Translations under genes and position numbers: made by a program | Notes under the pieces: generated by a model | Databases searched by the model: none | What the model was told of the DNA's origin: nothing | The model's input: only the letters and a program-made list of their open reading frames with translations | In this document: positions 1-12,120 of the stretch, piece by piece | Layout: each line of letters starts with the position of its first letter | Numbering within the stretch: the stretch's first letter is position 1 | DNA from: Girardinichthys multiradiatus | Taxonomy: Eukaryota; Chordata; Actinopteri; Cyprinodontiformes; Goodeidae | Length of the DNA: 64,000 bases | Reading direction: 5' to 3' | Assembly (NCBI RefSeq): GCF_021462225.1 | Contig: NC_061797.1 | Span: forward strand, 25,691,093-25,755,092

Positions 1-1143
1 TTAGGAATATATGGAGCAATCAGATCTCTGATGTATGATGGAGCTTGATCATTAAGGGCTTTATATGTGAGGAGGAGAATTTTAAATTCTATTCTGGATT
101 TAACAGGGAGCCAATGAAGGGAAGCTAAAATAGGAGAAATATGATCTATCTTTTTAATTTTCATCAGAACTCTTGCTTCAACATTTTGAATCAGCTGAAA
201 GCTTTTAACTGGATTTTGTGGACATCCTGATAGTAAAGAATTACAATAGTCCAGCCTTGAAGTAACAAATGTATGGACTAGTTTTTCAGCGTCCCTCCTG
301 GATAGGACATTTCTAATTTTGGCAATGTTCCGGAGATGAAAGAAGGAAATCCTAGGAACCTGTTTAATATGGGATTTAAATGACATGTCCTGGTCAAAAA
401 TTACACCAAGGTTTTTTACTTTATTACTGGAGGTCAATTTAATGCCATCCAGGTTAAGTGAGTGACTAAGCAGTTTCTTTTTTAAAGACTCCGGTCCAAA
501 GACAACAACTTCTGTCTTGTCTGACTTTAGAAGCAAGCAATTTAAAGTCATCCAAGTTTCTATGTCTTCAAGACATGCTTGTAGTCTATCTAACTGGTTG
601 GGCTCATCAGGATTCATGGGTAAGTAAAGCTGAGTATCATCAGCGTAACAGTGAAAATGTATTCTATGCTGCCTGATAATTTGACCTATTGGAAGCATAT
701 ATATAGTAAAGAGAATTGGCCCAAGTACTGAACCCTGTGGTACTCCACAATTAACCCTGGAGTTTAAAGATGATTTTTCATTTACATGAACAAACAGGAG
801 TCTGTCAGACAAATAAGATTTAAACCAGCCTAGTGCTGTTCCCCTGATCCCTACAGCATATTCCAGCCTTTCTAAGAGAACATTGTGATCGACTGTATCA
901 AATGCAGCACTGAGATCTAAGAGGACAAGTACAGACACAAGTCCATTATCTGAGGCCATAAGAATATCATTAGTGACTTTCAGCAGAGCTGTTTCAGTGC
1001 TATGATGAGCTCTGAAGCCTGACTGAAACTCTTCAAACAGGTCATTGCTGTGTAAATGCTCACACATTTGATTAGCAACTATTTTCTCAAGAATTTTAGA
1101 TAAGAATGGAAGATTGGATATAGGTCTGTAATTTTTCAAGTCA
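1..1143 (-). pseudogene. LINE reverse transcriptase domain, open to window edge
   Basis: About 380 codons without a stop encode fingers, palm and thumb of an L2-like reverse transcriptase, including the two aspartates of YADD. The product would copy LINE RNA onto nicked chromosomal DNA. A stop codon just upstream (LD*DD near 1147) and the missing endonuclease mean this copy cannot act alone. The lack of further stops suggests insertion not long ago in evolutionary terms. Confidence 0.75.
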
Positions 1144-1211
1144 TCTCAATCAAGCGAAGCTTTCTTAGGTAAAAGTTTAATTACAGCTACCTTAAAAGCT
1201 TCTGGTACATA

Positions 1212-1805
1212 TCAATTTACTAAGGATAGGTTAATCATATCTAAAATTGGGCTGGTAATCAGAGGGAACACTTCCTTAAATAATTTGGTTAGGATTGGGT
1301 CTAACATACAAGTTGAAGGTTTAGATGAAGCTAATATTTCTGATAACTCAGGAAGCTCCACAGGATCAAAACAGTCCAAACACAAATCAGGTTCTGCAGT
1401 TATTTCCAATGTTGTCTCACTTGCTGAGGATGAAGTAATCATCTTCGGGAGTATGTCAAAGATTTTCTTTTTAATAGAATCAATTTTATTTAAGAAGAAT
1501 CCCATAAAGTCATGACTGCTGAGAGTTAAGGGAATGGATGGCTCAACAGAGCTATGACTCTGTGTAAGTTTAGCAACTGTACTAAAGAGAAACCTAGAAT
1601 TATTCTTGTTCTCTTTTATTAATGATGAGAAATAAGCTGTTCTGGCTTGGCGAAATGTCTTTTTATACAACAGTAGGCTATTTTTCCAGATTAAGTAGGA
1701 ATACGCTAGGTGTGTAGAGCGCCATTTTCTCTCCAATTTTCTAACATTGTGCTTTAAAGGAGCCTGCCTCCTGTGAATAATTACCTTCTGGCATTGCTCT
1801 TCCAA
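1212..1805 (-). pseudogene. LINE linker between endonuclease and reverse transcriptase
   Basis: This 197-codon open stretch starts at a methionine that is probably not the native start, because the endonuclease that should precede it is absent. The block with RKLERKWRSTHLA and KKTFRQARTAYFSSLI, followed by NSRFLFSTVAKLT, is the basic helical linker typical of L2/CR1 LINE proteins. The last codon before the stop reaches LVN, after which the frame would resume as YVPEAFK in the adjoining reverse transcriptase. Confidence 0.75.
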
Positions 1806-1808
1806 GTG

Positions 1809-3439
1809 ATCTACTCACTGATATTGTGGAGTAAACAAACAAGATTGATTTTAAAGACATTATATTCATGTGTAAAGATTAAAACCTTACCTCTATGCTT
1901 AAATGTATGTTGTTAAATTTATTCAGTTTGGATATTTATTCTATGGCTCAAAACAAGTCCATATCCATGCGTATAGATTTACTGGATTCCAGGGGGGAAT
2001 CGGTTCACTAAGAAAAATCATTGTATCACAGTTATACAGCTGAAGCCAGTTTGCTCATTCTTTTTGTGTGTCCAGTGGGGCTTAGATGTCAAGACCACTT
2101 CATCTTCTATGGATTTTAATATGTTTTTACGGTTCTTGTTTTTCTTTCTTTCTGATGAAACAACTCCCTGATTTGAAAGAAAGTATTCATATAATACCAC
2201 ACGATGTACTTCAAACAAAACTGACCATTTCTGGATATTATGTGAGAGCAAGACTGTTTTATTAACTGAAAGAAATACTGTATATCAATCTCCAATGGCA
2301 GATCATGATCTATGTAGATTTAATCTGGAAAAACAGCCATTATTTTATTATTTTAGATTTACTGTGTACCTTCAACTGCACTTGCTATAACAATAAAACT
2401 AAGCTCATAATGAAATAAGAATCAGTTATAGGGAAATACCAACGCTAGCATATTCAGTAATCCTACATTACTGCAGTGACAGTAAACTCCTAAAGTGCAG
2501 TGAGCAATGTATTAAATTTTGTTTACCCTGATTTCATAGGAGACCTTTTCTCAACACTCAGATTATTCGTATGGGCTCTATCTTTTATATTCTTTACTAT
2601 GAAAAGGGTTAATTCTTTAACTGGAAAAAAATTTGTCCTGGCTACTTCAGTTTTTTCAGCCCCAGGAGAAAGGCTCAGTGGAGCTAAGAGGAGACATGAG
2701 TGCCATAGCACCTGACAGCATGTCAACTTTATTTCTAACTGTAGTGACATAGGAGGTTTTCCAGTGTGGATAATTGTATGTCAGGTCTGCTGCATCCTGC
2801 TTATTATTGATTCATAGAGAACAGAATGAACTCCTTGTAAAAGTATGAAAATGGATTTAAGTGTTCATTCTCCTGTCCTAAAATCACAGCTGCAGCTATC
2901 TGCTTTTGTCACTTCTAGTCCCTCGTTCTGCCAGCTCAGCTTTTAAGGCTCTGGCAAGCAGGATGGAGCTTATATTTAACAAAGCTGACAGGCTGGACAG
3001 TAATGCAGTTGTCTGGGCTTTTATTTCTTACTTGGGATTAGGTTTTGAAAAGGCACAGTACACTAGAATGAAGTGCTTTCCGACAGGGCCCACATGAAAG
3101 TTGAACTGTGGCCATGTGTACCCACTCCAACAAGGCATTCAGTAAAAGCCTTTCTTCCTGTTTTCCATGAACTAAGAACTCATACTAAGGCCTATTTAGT
3201 AAGAGGGGCAAATTTGGATTTGAACATAAATTGTAAATAGAACCAGCATGGTGGTATAAAGTTCTGCAGATGAAGTCTAAAAGCTATGCTGATTTACAAA
3301 AACATGCACTGCTTATTTCTGTAATGACCCAAGATCACCAACAACACTGGCACAACTTGGAGCTCCATGTTACAACACAGACCACTCAGCCAAGTATAAA
3401 CCTGTTCAGGTTGTACCAATCAGGTTGCACTCTACCTGT
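1809..3439. other. AT-rich unique DNA, nothing recognised
   Basis: There is no reverse transcriptase, transposase or splice-consistent coding block. The longest frames (about 77 codons at 2018-2251 minus and 71-75 codons overlapping on both strands at 2500-2750) have no recognisable motif and look like chance. Confidence 0.5.
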
Positions 3440-3443
3440 TGTG

Positions 3444-3978
3444 TGTTGTGATTATTAATCTGAGAATATGATTTAATATTAATATTTTAATATTTTATCA
3501 AATAATATTTCAGTCTGTTAAGGGTTGTCCTGTGAATACCAGCCCTTTGCAGGGGCTTCTCTCAAACACCGTTTGCTTCTGCAGGGCTCGGAGAGAAAGT
3601 CAGCAATGCTTATACCTTAATTTCCCCTCTTTATGAATGAAATCACCAGGTACACAAACTGTGCTTCACTCATACTTAACTTGTGAATATGATCGATGAT
3701 CGTATGACACTCTTGGATCCAGTGTGAAGAGTTTATGTCTTTTTGCCAACAAAAGACATTAGCGTGCTTTGTCCCCCTCCTATCCCGATGAACACCGGTG
3801 TGGAAGAGGTCGGCTTGTTGGAGAGGGGTGCTCTTATTCAGACAGAGGCATCATGGGAAGTCTGCTGCTACCCCACTTTCCTCAGTTGCTGGAAGTCAGT
3901 TCAATGCAATTTATTTTGAAAGTTCCAGAAAAGTCCGTACCAGAGTTTAATGTTGAAATCCATGGTTGGGTCCCAACA
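3444..3978 (-). mobile_element. LTR-like element family A, internally deleted copy with 4-bp target duplication
   Basis: On the minus strand this begins TGTTGGGTCCC and ends TCACAACA, so the ends have the TG...CA form of a long terminal repeat. It is flanked by the direct repeat TGTG at 3440-3443 and 3979-3982. The first roughly 400 bp and the last 80 bp match the 1.8-kb copy at 37477-39282 and the copy at 29845-32496. About 1.27 kb of the middle is missing. The deletion lies inside an intact target duplication, so either this copy lost its middle after insertion or a short subfamily exists. No protein is encoded; the 88-codon frame at 3769-4035 is repeat sequence. Confidence 0.75.
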
Positions 3979-4149
3979 TGTGAAATAAAAGATATACATG
4001 AAGATAACACTAATAAACAAGGAACAGGAAAATAATACTAATTGTTTAACTTTAAACTGATTAAACCTTTAAAGAGATGTTGGAACAGTTACAAACGTTC
4101 TGTGCAAATGCCTCTTACAAAATATCAACGTTGATATACAAGCTGAATT

Positions 4150-4445
4150 AAGCTCAAATGTCCTTATTTATTCTTGTATTCTGTTTATCAGGCATTTTAG
4201 TTTATGTTCTGTAAGATCTTTCTTTGGTTAGATTGTTTTATTGCTTCTCTGTTCAGCCCCCTTCGTGTTGTGTTCACCCCTGCCACAGCCTGTAATTAGT
4301 TTCATCCGGTCCACCTGTTTCATGTCCATCAGTTTCTGTTTTCATCTGTGTCTTACCCTTCATATACTTCTCTGTTCTGTTCATTCCTCGCTGGATCATT
4401 GTCTGTATTACTGTCACCCATATCGAGTCTGTCTGAGGCTGTTGC
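4150..4445 (+). repeat. Decayed fragment related to LTR family B
   Basis: The order of landmarks resembles the 505-bp LTR at 6541-7045 and those at 41.6 and 43.4 kb: a C/T-rich stretch, a GTAATTAGTTTCATCCGGTCCACCTG-like block, a TATA-like ATATACTTC and then CTCTGTTCTGTTCATTCCTCG. The outer ends and a target duplication cannot be recognised. The 119-codon frame at 4241-4600 overlaps it and is not a gene. Confidence 0.45.
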
Positions 4446-5639
4446 TACACCAAAGTCTTGGTCACATGTTCACGTTCAGCTTTGAGTTCACTGTAAACAT
4501 AGAATTCAGGTCATATGGTTTTAATGAAAACAATTGCATCTGTTTGAGCAGTGACACTACTTATTTGCAGTTTCTTAATAACTTTATCAGGACATCTTAA
4601 TGCACTCATGGAACGTTTTTTGCTTCTTTGAACAAAAAACATCTCAAAATATATAACAAACAAAGAGAGCGTGAATGCATGGCACTTATATGAAAACATG
4701 TATTGCAGTCCAAACAGTTCTTTGGGCTATTCATATTGCGTACAGACATTTTTAATACCAATACATTTTCAAAATATTGTGCAGCCCTACTTTAAACATA
4801 GGGTTACTATCTTAAACACTCATCAACACCCACTCACAAATTCACACAAGACCAAGGTAAAAACAATCAGAAGTCACAAGTAAATCAAAGAACCTTTATA
4901 ATTTATATAACATGACTTTATAATTTATTGCATATCAAAGAGATCTAAAAATATACATACAAAAATAGATGTATGTCTAATATTCAATAACAGATTACAG
5001 AATAGTGTTATGCAAAATCGTCATTAAACATTTAACAAGACAAACTCTGCCCATCATAGTCACAAGAAAACACATTATCGCCTAAAATAGTGAACAAGAA
5101 GCAACCATGAATGGACATCAAAATATAAAAAGTTACAAGAAAAAGTAAGTAAATTGGATACTTGACAACATGTTATTTTGACATTCTCAATATTTGGATG
5201 AGAAAAAGACAACAGAGCCTTTATTGAGAGAAAGAAATAAACAAAATTCTATGTTTTTGTTTTTGTGTGATAAAAATAATCTAGCCATGAAACATTTCTC
5301 CACTTTTACTTTTCACCACAGTTGAGATACCAACTAGATTAATTACTTGGATAACATCTTAAAAAATGTGTCCTAAAAATATAAAATAGTAGGCAGATAT
5401 TTTAAACTTCTAACCATTGAAAATTATTCTTAAACAGGGTTACAGAAGCTTTATCTATTTGAGATTAACTTTCTGCTCCATTTAAATTGTGGTAAACCTT
5501 TGCTATTTTTACATCAGAGTCTAATGGAGACAAGCAGTAAGTAACCTCAGTTTTAAAAGAGCTTGAAAACTGAGAAACCAGCTCACAGTGCCAGCCTCTA
5601 CGTGTCAGTGGATCACTAGCTTCCTGACTGACTGACTGG
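4446..5639. other. AT-rich unique DNA, nothing recognised
   Basis: This is a low-complexity A/T stretch with no long frame and no repeat family that I could place. Confidence 0.5.
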
Positions 5640-6335
5640 CAGCCGCAAGTGAGGCTAGGAACCATCAGCACCGGTGTGTTCACTCCCCACTCGTCCTCTC
5701 CCTGAACACAAATGACTTCACTCTAGCGGACGCGTCTGTGAAACTCAAGACATTTGCAGATGACACCACTACTATTAGTCTGATCCAGGCAGAGATTAGT
5801 TTGCATATAGACAGGAGGTGGTAAGGCTGGTCCACTGGTGTGGTCTGAGCCATCTGGAGCTTAATGACAGTGGACCTGAGATGGTTCTCACACATAGACA
5901 GTGTTGGGAAGAAGGCCTAGCAGCGATTTTGCTTCTTGTGGCAACTGTAGAAGTACAGCCTTCCACATGAGCTGCTGATCATCTTATATTATATTATTAT
6001 ATTATCTCTCCTGTGAGCATCCATCAATTTGTGGTTCGGCTCATCCGCAAACAGGACAGGTCCACACTGCAACAAACAATTAGGTCTACAGAGAGGATCA
6101 TCAGGGCTGACCTTCCCTACATCCAGGACTTGTACAGGTCTAGGGCCAGGAAAAGGGTGGCTAACATCTCTGCTGACCCCAAACCAACCGGTCACAAACC
6201 GTTTAGACGTTTACCTTCAGATCGGCACTACAGAGCGCTATTTGAAAAAACCAGCCGTCACAGAGACAGTTTCTTGCCCCAGGCTGTCTCTCTGGTGAAC
6301 ACAATGAACACCTTACAGCCTGAGTAGTCAGCTAC
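5640..6335 (+). mobile_element. Decayed CR1/L2-group LINE, reverse transcriptase to C-terminus
   Basis: The plus strand carries the same LINE type as 19648-20700. It has the block before and around the catalytic site (KTFADDTTTISLIQ at about 5745-5790), the stretch LVHWCGLSHLELNDS, and then, after a scrambled AT-rich interval (about 5900-6010), the C-terminus at 6013-6327. There the frame reads RSTLQQTIRSTERIIRADLP, then RRLPSDRHYRALFEKTSRHRDSF and ends at LVNTMNTLQPE. Several frameshifts separate the pieces. The C-terminal 104 codons are still open, which is why they look like a small gene. Confidence 0.8.
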
Positions 6336-6540
6336 TCTGATTTGAGACAAAATAAAAATACTGCACTACCACAACGTGCCTTTCTATTTTGCTTTACCTT
6401 GTATAAAAATGGCTGTACATACACATACATATTTTTCCTTTTATCCTTAATTTTATTTCTTCTAAAGTTTCTATATTTATACTTAATGTCTGTACACTGT
6501 GAGAGCTTGAAACCAAAGTTAAATTCCTTGTTTCTGATTC

Positions 6541-7045
6541 TGTTAGGGCTTGCGAGATATAGGACCCCAGAATGCAGACTAGTAGGCAGCATGACGGTAA
6601 GTAAAAAAGGATTTAATTAACAAAAAACTCTAACAAGAAGAGGCAGGAACAAAACAATAACAGGCTGGCTAGACAGGCATGGCATGGTCCAAAAAGCAAG
6701 ACATGAGCATGATCTGTAAACAAGACATGATTTGATAAATGTTTATGCGCCAAATGACAGAACAGGTGTGTATTTATGGAGTGTAAACCAGGTGGAGCTA
6801 GGAGACAGATTAGTTTAGAGCAGGTGAACCGGATAAAGATAATTAACACAACGTGAGGAGCAAAACATGGCTTGAACAGAACGCAAATCCAAGGAAAAAA
6901 ACTAATAGAACTATAACTAGAAAAACATGAAACAAAAGCATAAACAGGAAAATAATAAACAGAAGCATGATTCAAAACTTGAGCAGAGAAAAACATTTAA
7001 GGAAAAAACCCGAAATCAAAAACCAAACAACCCCAAATCATAACA
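6541..7045 (-). mobile_element. Solo LTR, family B, with perfect 5-bp target duplication
   Basis: On the minus strand the element begins TGTTATGATTTGGGG and ends CCCTAACA. GATTC flanks it on both sides (6536-6540 and 7046-7050). Its 505-bp length agrees with the 510-bp repeat at 41572-42081. In the sense direction it has a TATA-like CCATAAATACACAC near the middle and an ATTAAATCC polyadenylation-like site towards the end. No internal region or second LTR is present, as expected after recombination between two LTRs. The 127-codon minus-strand frame at 6613-6996 is inside it and is not a gene. Confidence 0.85.
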
Positions 7046-7050
7046 GATTC

Positions 7051-9692
7051 TGAATTTACTGGTTACCTTCAGTTTTGGAAAACAAAAAACAACTGCCAGG
7101 CAGCTGGTTCGGTTCACTGTCACTTGTGGGGATACCCACAAAAAGAAGCCTTTCAGAAGTTGACAATGTGGCCCACTTCTGCTGGAAACCGTCAGGCTGA
7201 CGCTAGAAGACCAAAAACTCTAATCAAAGTTACTTTATTTGTTCATGTAAATATGCACAAACACACTCCTCTAATTTTTCACTCTAACATGAAGAAAACA
7301 GACTTTTTTTTTTTACCTCAGAGCTTTGATTTAATCTTTTGACCGATCAGTCATGAAAATACATGTCACTCGATTGATCCTATTCTCAGGACAGTTTCAT
7401 TTGCTTTAATTATTTGATTTGACCTGGGGCTGGAATACACCACGCTGCCCATTTGTAAAAAAAAATGTTAAGACTTAAGTATAAATCATATGTCTGAAAA
7501 CAAATCCTGGGGCTTTTCATTAAGTCTCTAAGAATACACTTTAAAAGTAACAAGATTTTTGGGACAAAGGACTGAATCTGAAAAATGCACAACCATCACA
7601 GAAACAAAAATGACATAATGGCCCCCGTTTTTTGACTGATATGAATTATAATGGCCAACAACAATAGCTTCAAAAGGGAAATAGGAAATTACTAAGTATC
7701 TTCAGCCTGGTCCATTAATGTGGCTGGGATAGGAACCAAGACTTCCTGAATTGACAGGAAGCCATACACATGTTGCCACTGACTGATGGAGTGTGCACAG
7801 GAAAAGGGCGGCACTGGTGGAAGCTTGTGGACCTGGCATGCCCAGACAAAAACATTGTGTGATGAGCGCTACTCAGTGTGTTTAGAGCCTGGGATGGCCA
7901 TTCATCCACACCAGTCAGGCCTCCATGGCAGTGATTAGCATTGTCATCCTCATTTCCAGGCCCTCTAAACAGATGGCCCGCAAGCTGGAGGTGCCAACGT
8001 GAGAGTGGCTGTTCTCCCTCACATAATCACTCTCTGGCCTCTGCTCTCATCTGTCCTTTTTATTTCCATAAAAAAGTATTCTTGCTGAATTTGTATGGCC
8101 GTTTTTATTCATTACAGCTTTGGATTATCAGGAGCAGGTCTGCCAACGCCTATGTACTGACAAATTTGGTGCTGGTGACGCAATTGTGGGGCATCTTTTG
8201 AGTAACTCATATTGGCACGGCCAACTTTTGATCTTTTTCATCAAGAAGAATCAGTTTTCTGCTGCAATATAAAAACACACGGCGGCCAGAGATGACAGTT
8301 CAGCTCAGGCAAGGGAGAAGTCTTATCAGCACACTGCCTGGGGCGCTACAGAGCTGCCGTGGGCTCTTCGCAGCCTCGGTAGATACACACAGCAATTAGA
8401 CCCCACTATGAGGGCCTGTGGAGAAGAAACTACTGTAGACAAACAGGATATGGCAAGTCAGCTTGATACCGTATCACCACACGCAAATGTCCGATAAACT
8501 AATTTAAAACCGTTGACAACAACCTTTGACACGTCTCACACGGCCTTATTTTGCGTTGCTGTACTTCTACTCTCCTCCTCTCTCCTCTCTTCAGCCCTCC
8601 TCTTATCTCCAAGCCAAGATGATGGACCTAATAATTAAAGCAATTCTGTATGAGCTGGAGAGCTCTGAACCATCTGTGTGTGTCAGGCTTCTGACATGAT
8701 ACAGAGGGACAGCACAACTATTAAATATCCATCATGCCACACCACATCAGTTCTAATGCAATCAGAAACACATGAGTATGTCAACTAAGTCTCTGTCCTT
8801 CCACAATGATTAAAGGACTCTTTAATTTCAAAGACAAATAAAAAATGTACGGTGATTTTATCAAAAATGTAAATGACCTGTCTGTTTGCATGACATTGAC
8901 CGAAGACAGAGTCGATGCTAATATGAAACTCTGTACAGAGCCGTGAACAGCAGCACAGGGACTAGAGCATGTTCTCTCCATGTCCATTATTTTAACAAGA
9001 TAACATCCCAAGCCGTACGCTAGTCACTTAGCCTCTCATTTTTATCCAACAGATGAAAGTTTAATGGGGGTACAAAAGAATGCTTTAGCAGGATAACTAT
9101 AAAGGTTGTCATGTAGTGAAGTAATGGCATGATTACAATTATTTATTTTATTTTGGACATAATAAAATATGAACAAGAAAATTATATTAGTAATAATAAT
9201 CAGTAAAATCAAGCATGTAGACTTTCAGTCTTTCCTTAATATACACTGTTTCCTTGACCTAATGTAAAATGGAACCATATGAAATGATAAATTATTTTAA
9301 ATAACACGATAATAATAATAATACGAAAACATAGTAAAACAAGATGAGTGCCATCAGAGGGAATCCATCAGAAACAAGATGAGTAACACAACACAACATA
9401 ATAGAAATGAGTGTGTCTTTTCCTAACACTCGTGTCTCCTGACTGATATAGATTTTTTACTAAAAAAGTATGCTTTGTTTAAACAAGTTTTAAAGGATCC
9501 TAAAATGTCGTCCAATTTATGACACAAGTGATTCCATAAATTATTCTGTTTAACTAAAAAACCATGTAGTTGACATCAGTCTTGACTAACAGCATTTTAT
9601 ACATACATTTGTTCCTTAAGTTATAAATACTAGTTCACCTTTAAACAATATTTGGATGTTTACGGAGAAGAGCTAATGTTGTTGTTGCTTTG
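7051..9692. other. Mostly unique DNA with a candidate conserved non-coding block (7690-8460)
   Basis: No gene is seen. The segment 7690-8460 is richer in G and C than its surroundings, has no repeat character and holds homeodomain-type and E-box-like words (CATTAATG, CAATTAG, CAGTTCAGCTC). This is only a suggestion of regulatory function, because conservation cannot be measured here. From about 9020 to 9690 the DNA is A/T-rich and featureless. Confidence 0.25.
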
Positions 9693-9694
9693 TA

Positions 9695-10043
9695 CAGGTA
9701 CATCTCAGTGAATTATATTCAGATGAGGCAGACTTTGTTAGATTAAAATCAACTTTTGATAATTACAGCCTTCAAGCAGGTATTAAACAGTCTTTTACTT
9801 AAGCTAATATTTCTCTATTGTCATTTAGTTTTTATTGGTATGATGTAATATTCTAATCCTCTAGGAAATTAAATGTTATATTTCCACTAGTAAGCAGAAA
9901 ATCATTATTCACATAAAAGCATAAGTCTTTAAAACATCAGTCTGTATGTAATTAATCTATGTAATGTGTTTCACATGTCATCAATTGAGTTACTGAAATA
10001 AATAAATGTTTCAATAATATCCTCATTTATTGAGATGTGCCTA
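9695..10043. mobile_element. Small inverted-repeat DNA transposon (MITE), TA target
   Basis: The left end reads CAGGTACATCTCAGTGAATT, and the reverse complement of the right end reads TAGGCACATCTCAATAAATG, giving imperfect terminal inverted repeats. TA flanks both sides (9693-9694 and 10044-10045). The interior is A/T-rich with no frame. Elements beginning CAGGTGCATCTCAATAAATT are widespread in fish and usually Tc1/mariner-like; this assignment rests on the ends and the TA target. Confidence 0.7.
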
Positions 10044-10360
10044 TATGTTACTTTGGCTGTTTAAAAAGCCACCCAATCTTGAAACTCTCAAGTGATTAAT
10101 TTAAGGCTTCCAACAAGTAGTTTTATTTAGTTTTCTTATGGTGTTTTTAAAAAAATTATAAAATAGAACTGCATTGGGTGGATATGTATCCACAGGCCCA
10201 ACACTAAATATGGAACACTGTCTGAACATTTTATGCAACTAGCTGTAATTTGTCTAGAAAATGGAAAACATAATTTGGTTAAAGTATTATTAGTGAAGAA
10301 ACGATTTAGCAATATGTATATGTCTGTGGGTTAACCTCTCCCTGTAAAAGTATATATACT

Positions 10361-10700
10361 TATTGAACTTTTTTTATATTTTGTCAACCTTTGTCAAGAC
10401 ATCAATGTATTTCCCTGGACTTTTACATCAATACAAAGTAGGGCACAACAGCAAAGTGGAAGAAAATTGATACATGCGCTCCAAACTTTTCTAGACATTA
10501 CTCCTTAGCATCCTAAAACTTTATTGTACTTCAAAGGTGTATACACTTATGCAAGACATTGTTGTGCATTGTCTTTCTGTATTTTTTTAATATTCCCCTC
10601 CTAAAGATTAGTTTGCATTTCTACAAGGTAAAACGTTCTAAAATAATTTATTGTTGGTTTTTTTCATATGACAAAAAACGGGCTTTTACTTCTACCTTCA
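10361..10700. mobile_element. Decayed Tc1/mariner-type non-coding remnant
   Basis: The stretch from TTATTGAACTTTTTT through CATCAATGTATTTCC, ACAAAGTAGGGCACAACAG and AAGTGGAAGAAAATTGATAC, followed by GTGTATACACTTATGCAAG, matches what I recall of a common teleost Tc1-like element outside its transposase gene. No transposase remains. Boundaries are approximate. Confidence 0.45.
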
Positions 10701-11980
10701 TTTATAGATACACATTTTCAACATGGAGAATGTGTAAACATGATCTTAAAGTGCAATGAAATATTTTTTTATCTTAAGTACAAGCATTACACTTTATCAG
10801 TGTGTCTACCAATATATTCAACACCAAATGTCTGGAAGGTGACCCCCATTTGATTCTGCATAATGTTACTGAACCATCAGTACAAAATGGGGCTGAACAA
10901 GCTTTTCCAATGAGTCCTAATGCTTAGGTGAGTTTGCATGTTTATATTTGGCAGCCCACTTACATACACAGGCTTCATATAAGACAGCAAGTACACTAAT
11001 TTATTGCATGGAAGTTCTACAAACATAATGTAAATCAGGTGACCATAAACATAAATGCAAGTACATGTAAAATAATTCAAATATGTCAGCATGAGTGAGT
11101 TGACCCCAGCACATAAAAATGTAGTGAGTGTCAAAATTGTATATTGTGTTCATAACCAATCAAAAGTGTAAATACTGTGATATTTACTGGCATTTTGCCC
11201 AGTCCTTATTTAACTAATTCAAATATGAGTATATGGGCACATTTTTGCAAGTCCTTTGATTCTTTATATTTTGAGTTTTTCATGCAGTATTATTGTTCTG
11301 TTTAGATTCAGGTGAAAGATTAGGTTCATACCAGTATATTACCACAGCTAAAATGACACCTGAATTTGACAACACTGACAGTGAAGTGAGCTCACAGTCA
11401 GTGCAGCCCACCACCTTCATGGCTCTCATGTTTATGCAGAGAAAGACTGAAGTCTTTTGATTCTACAGTGAGGCTTTTGATTCGGGGCTGAGTGTCTGCT
11501 GGCAGCCTTTCAACACTGCACCTCAGGTTCAGGCACTCACTAATCAAGCTTGGGTGGGGCAACCGCACATGGGATGAGTGTAGATGTGACACAAGTATGA
11601 AGTTGGTAAAAGCATAATTTGGGAGACTATATCACCTGCTTCAGGTAAACCAGTTTTCCATGGTCCCTTCACTGGTCCCCTTGCTCCCCAACAGCCCTCT
11701 GTTCAAACATGCATCTAGTAATGTGCTGTTTTTGGCAGAGTCACTGGAAGCGTAGCAAAATACTGATGAATACATTGGACATACTCATAAACATGATTCA
11801 CACATAAACAACTTAAAAGGGTTTTTGGTAGAAGAAAGCAAGATGTGCCTTGTCAACAACTTTAAGCTTTTCTGGAATCAAGTTGCCAGAAAGTTTTGGA
11901 GTTACATTTAGGTCATATTCTTTCAATATTGCAATATTATAACTAAGGTTAATTAAGAGACAAAAAGAGCTTGAAAAGTT
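10701..11980. other. Unique AT-rich DNA, nothing recognised
   Basis: The longest frame is 85 codons (10877-11134 minus) and has no recognisable motif. The interval 11350-11600 is less A/T-rich but shows no splice-flanked coding block. Confidence 0.45.
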
Positions 11981-12120
11981 AATTCATTTATTCACTCATT
12001 CATCTTCTATATCCCTTATTCCATAGTGGGTCACGGGGGAGCAGGTGCCTGTCTCCGGCAGTCTACGGGCAAGAGGCAGGGTACACCCTGGACAGATCCC
12101 CAATCCATCGCAGAGCTTGA
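11981..12120 (-). repeat. Dispersed teleost repeat tail (GGAT/TGAC-tailed type)
   Basis: The sequence holds CATTCATC-type short repeats, then CCATAGTGGGTCACGGGGG, GGTGCCTGTCTCCGGCAGTC and ACCCTGGACAGATCCCCAATC. Copies of the same module occur at 41265-41400 and 50180-50470 on the plus strand and 48840-48925 on the minus strand. One end always abuts short tandem repeats, as in retroposon 3' tails. I cannot name the parent family. Confidence 0.6.

Larger units (their letters stand above)
1..1808 (-). mobile_element. L2/CR1-group LINE, 5'-truncated, running off the left edge
   Basis: This is a non-LTR retrotransposon read on the minus strand. It has the linker between endonuclease and reverse transcriptase (1212-1805), then the reverse transcriptase (about 1140 down to 1). 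The frame shows the usual order: NYRPISNLPFL, FQSGFRAHHSTETALL, LLDLSAAFDTVDH, GVPQGSVLGPILF and the catalytic CYADDTQLY (plus-strand positions about 630-655), then the C-terminal SRLDYCNSLLSG block. The endonuclease is missing, as expected for 5' truncation near 1808, and the 3' end lies outside the window. Two in-frame stops interrupt the link to the linker (near 1212 and 1147), but the reverse transcriptase part is open to the window edge. The clade is assigned from motif style; L2 is the best guess and Rex1/CR1 is possible. Confidence 0.85.

Noticed and set aside
3769..4035. Similar frames MSPSYPDEHRCGR here and at 37454-37690 (minus), which look like a conserved small gene
   Set aside because: Both lie in the LTR-like family A; the similarity is due to the repeat, and the phase is lost after about 20 residues.
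4241..4600. 119-codon plus-strand frame
   Set aside because: It overlaps a decayed LTR family B fragment, is Leu/Cys/Phe-rich by composition and has no motif.
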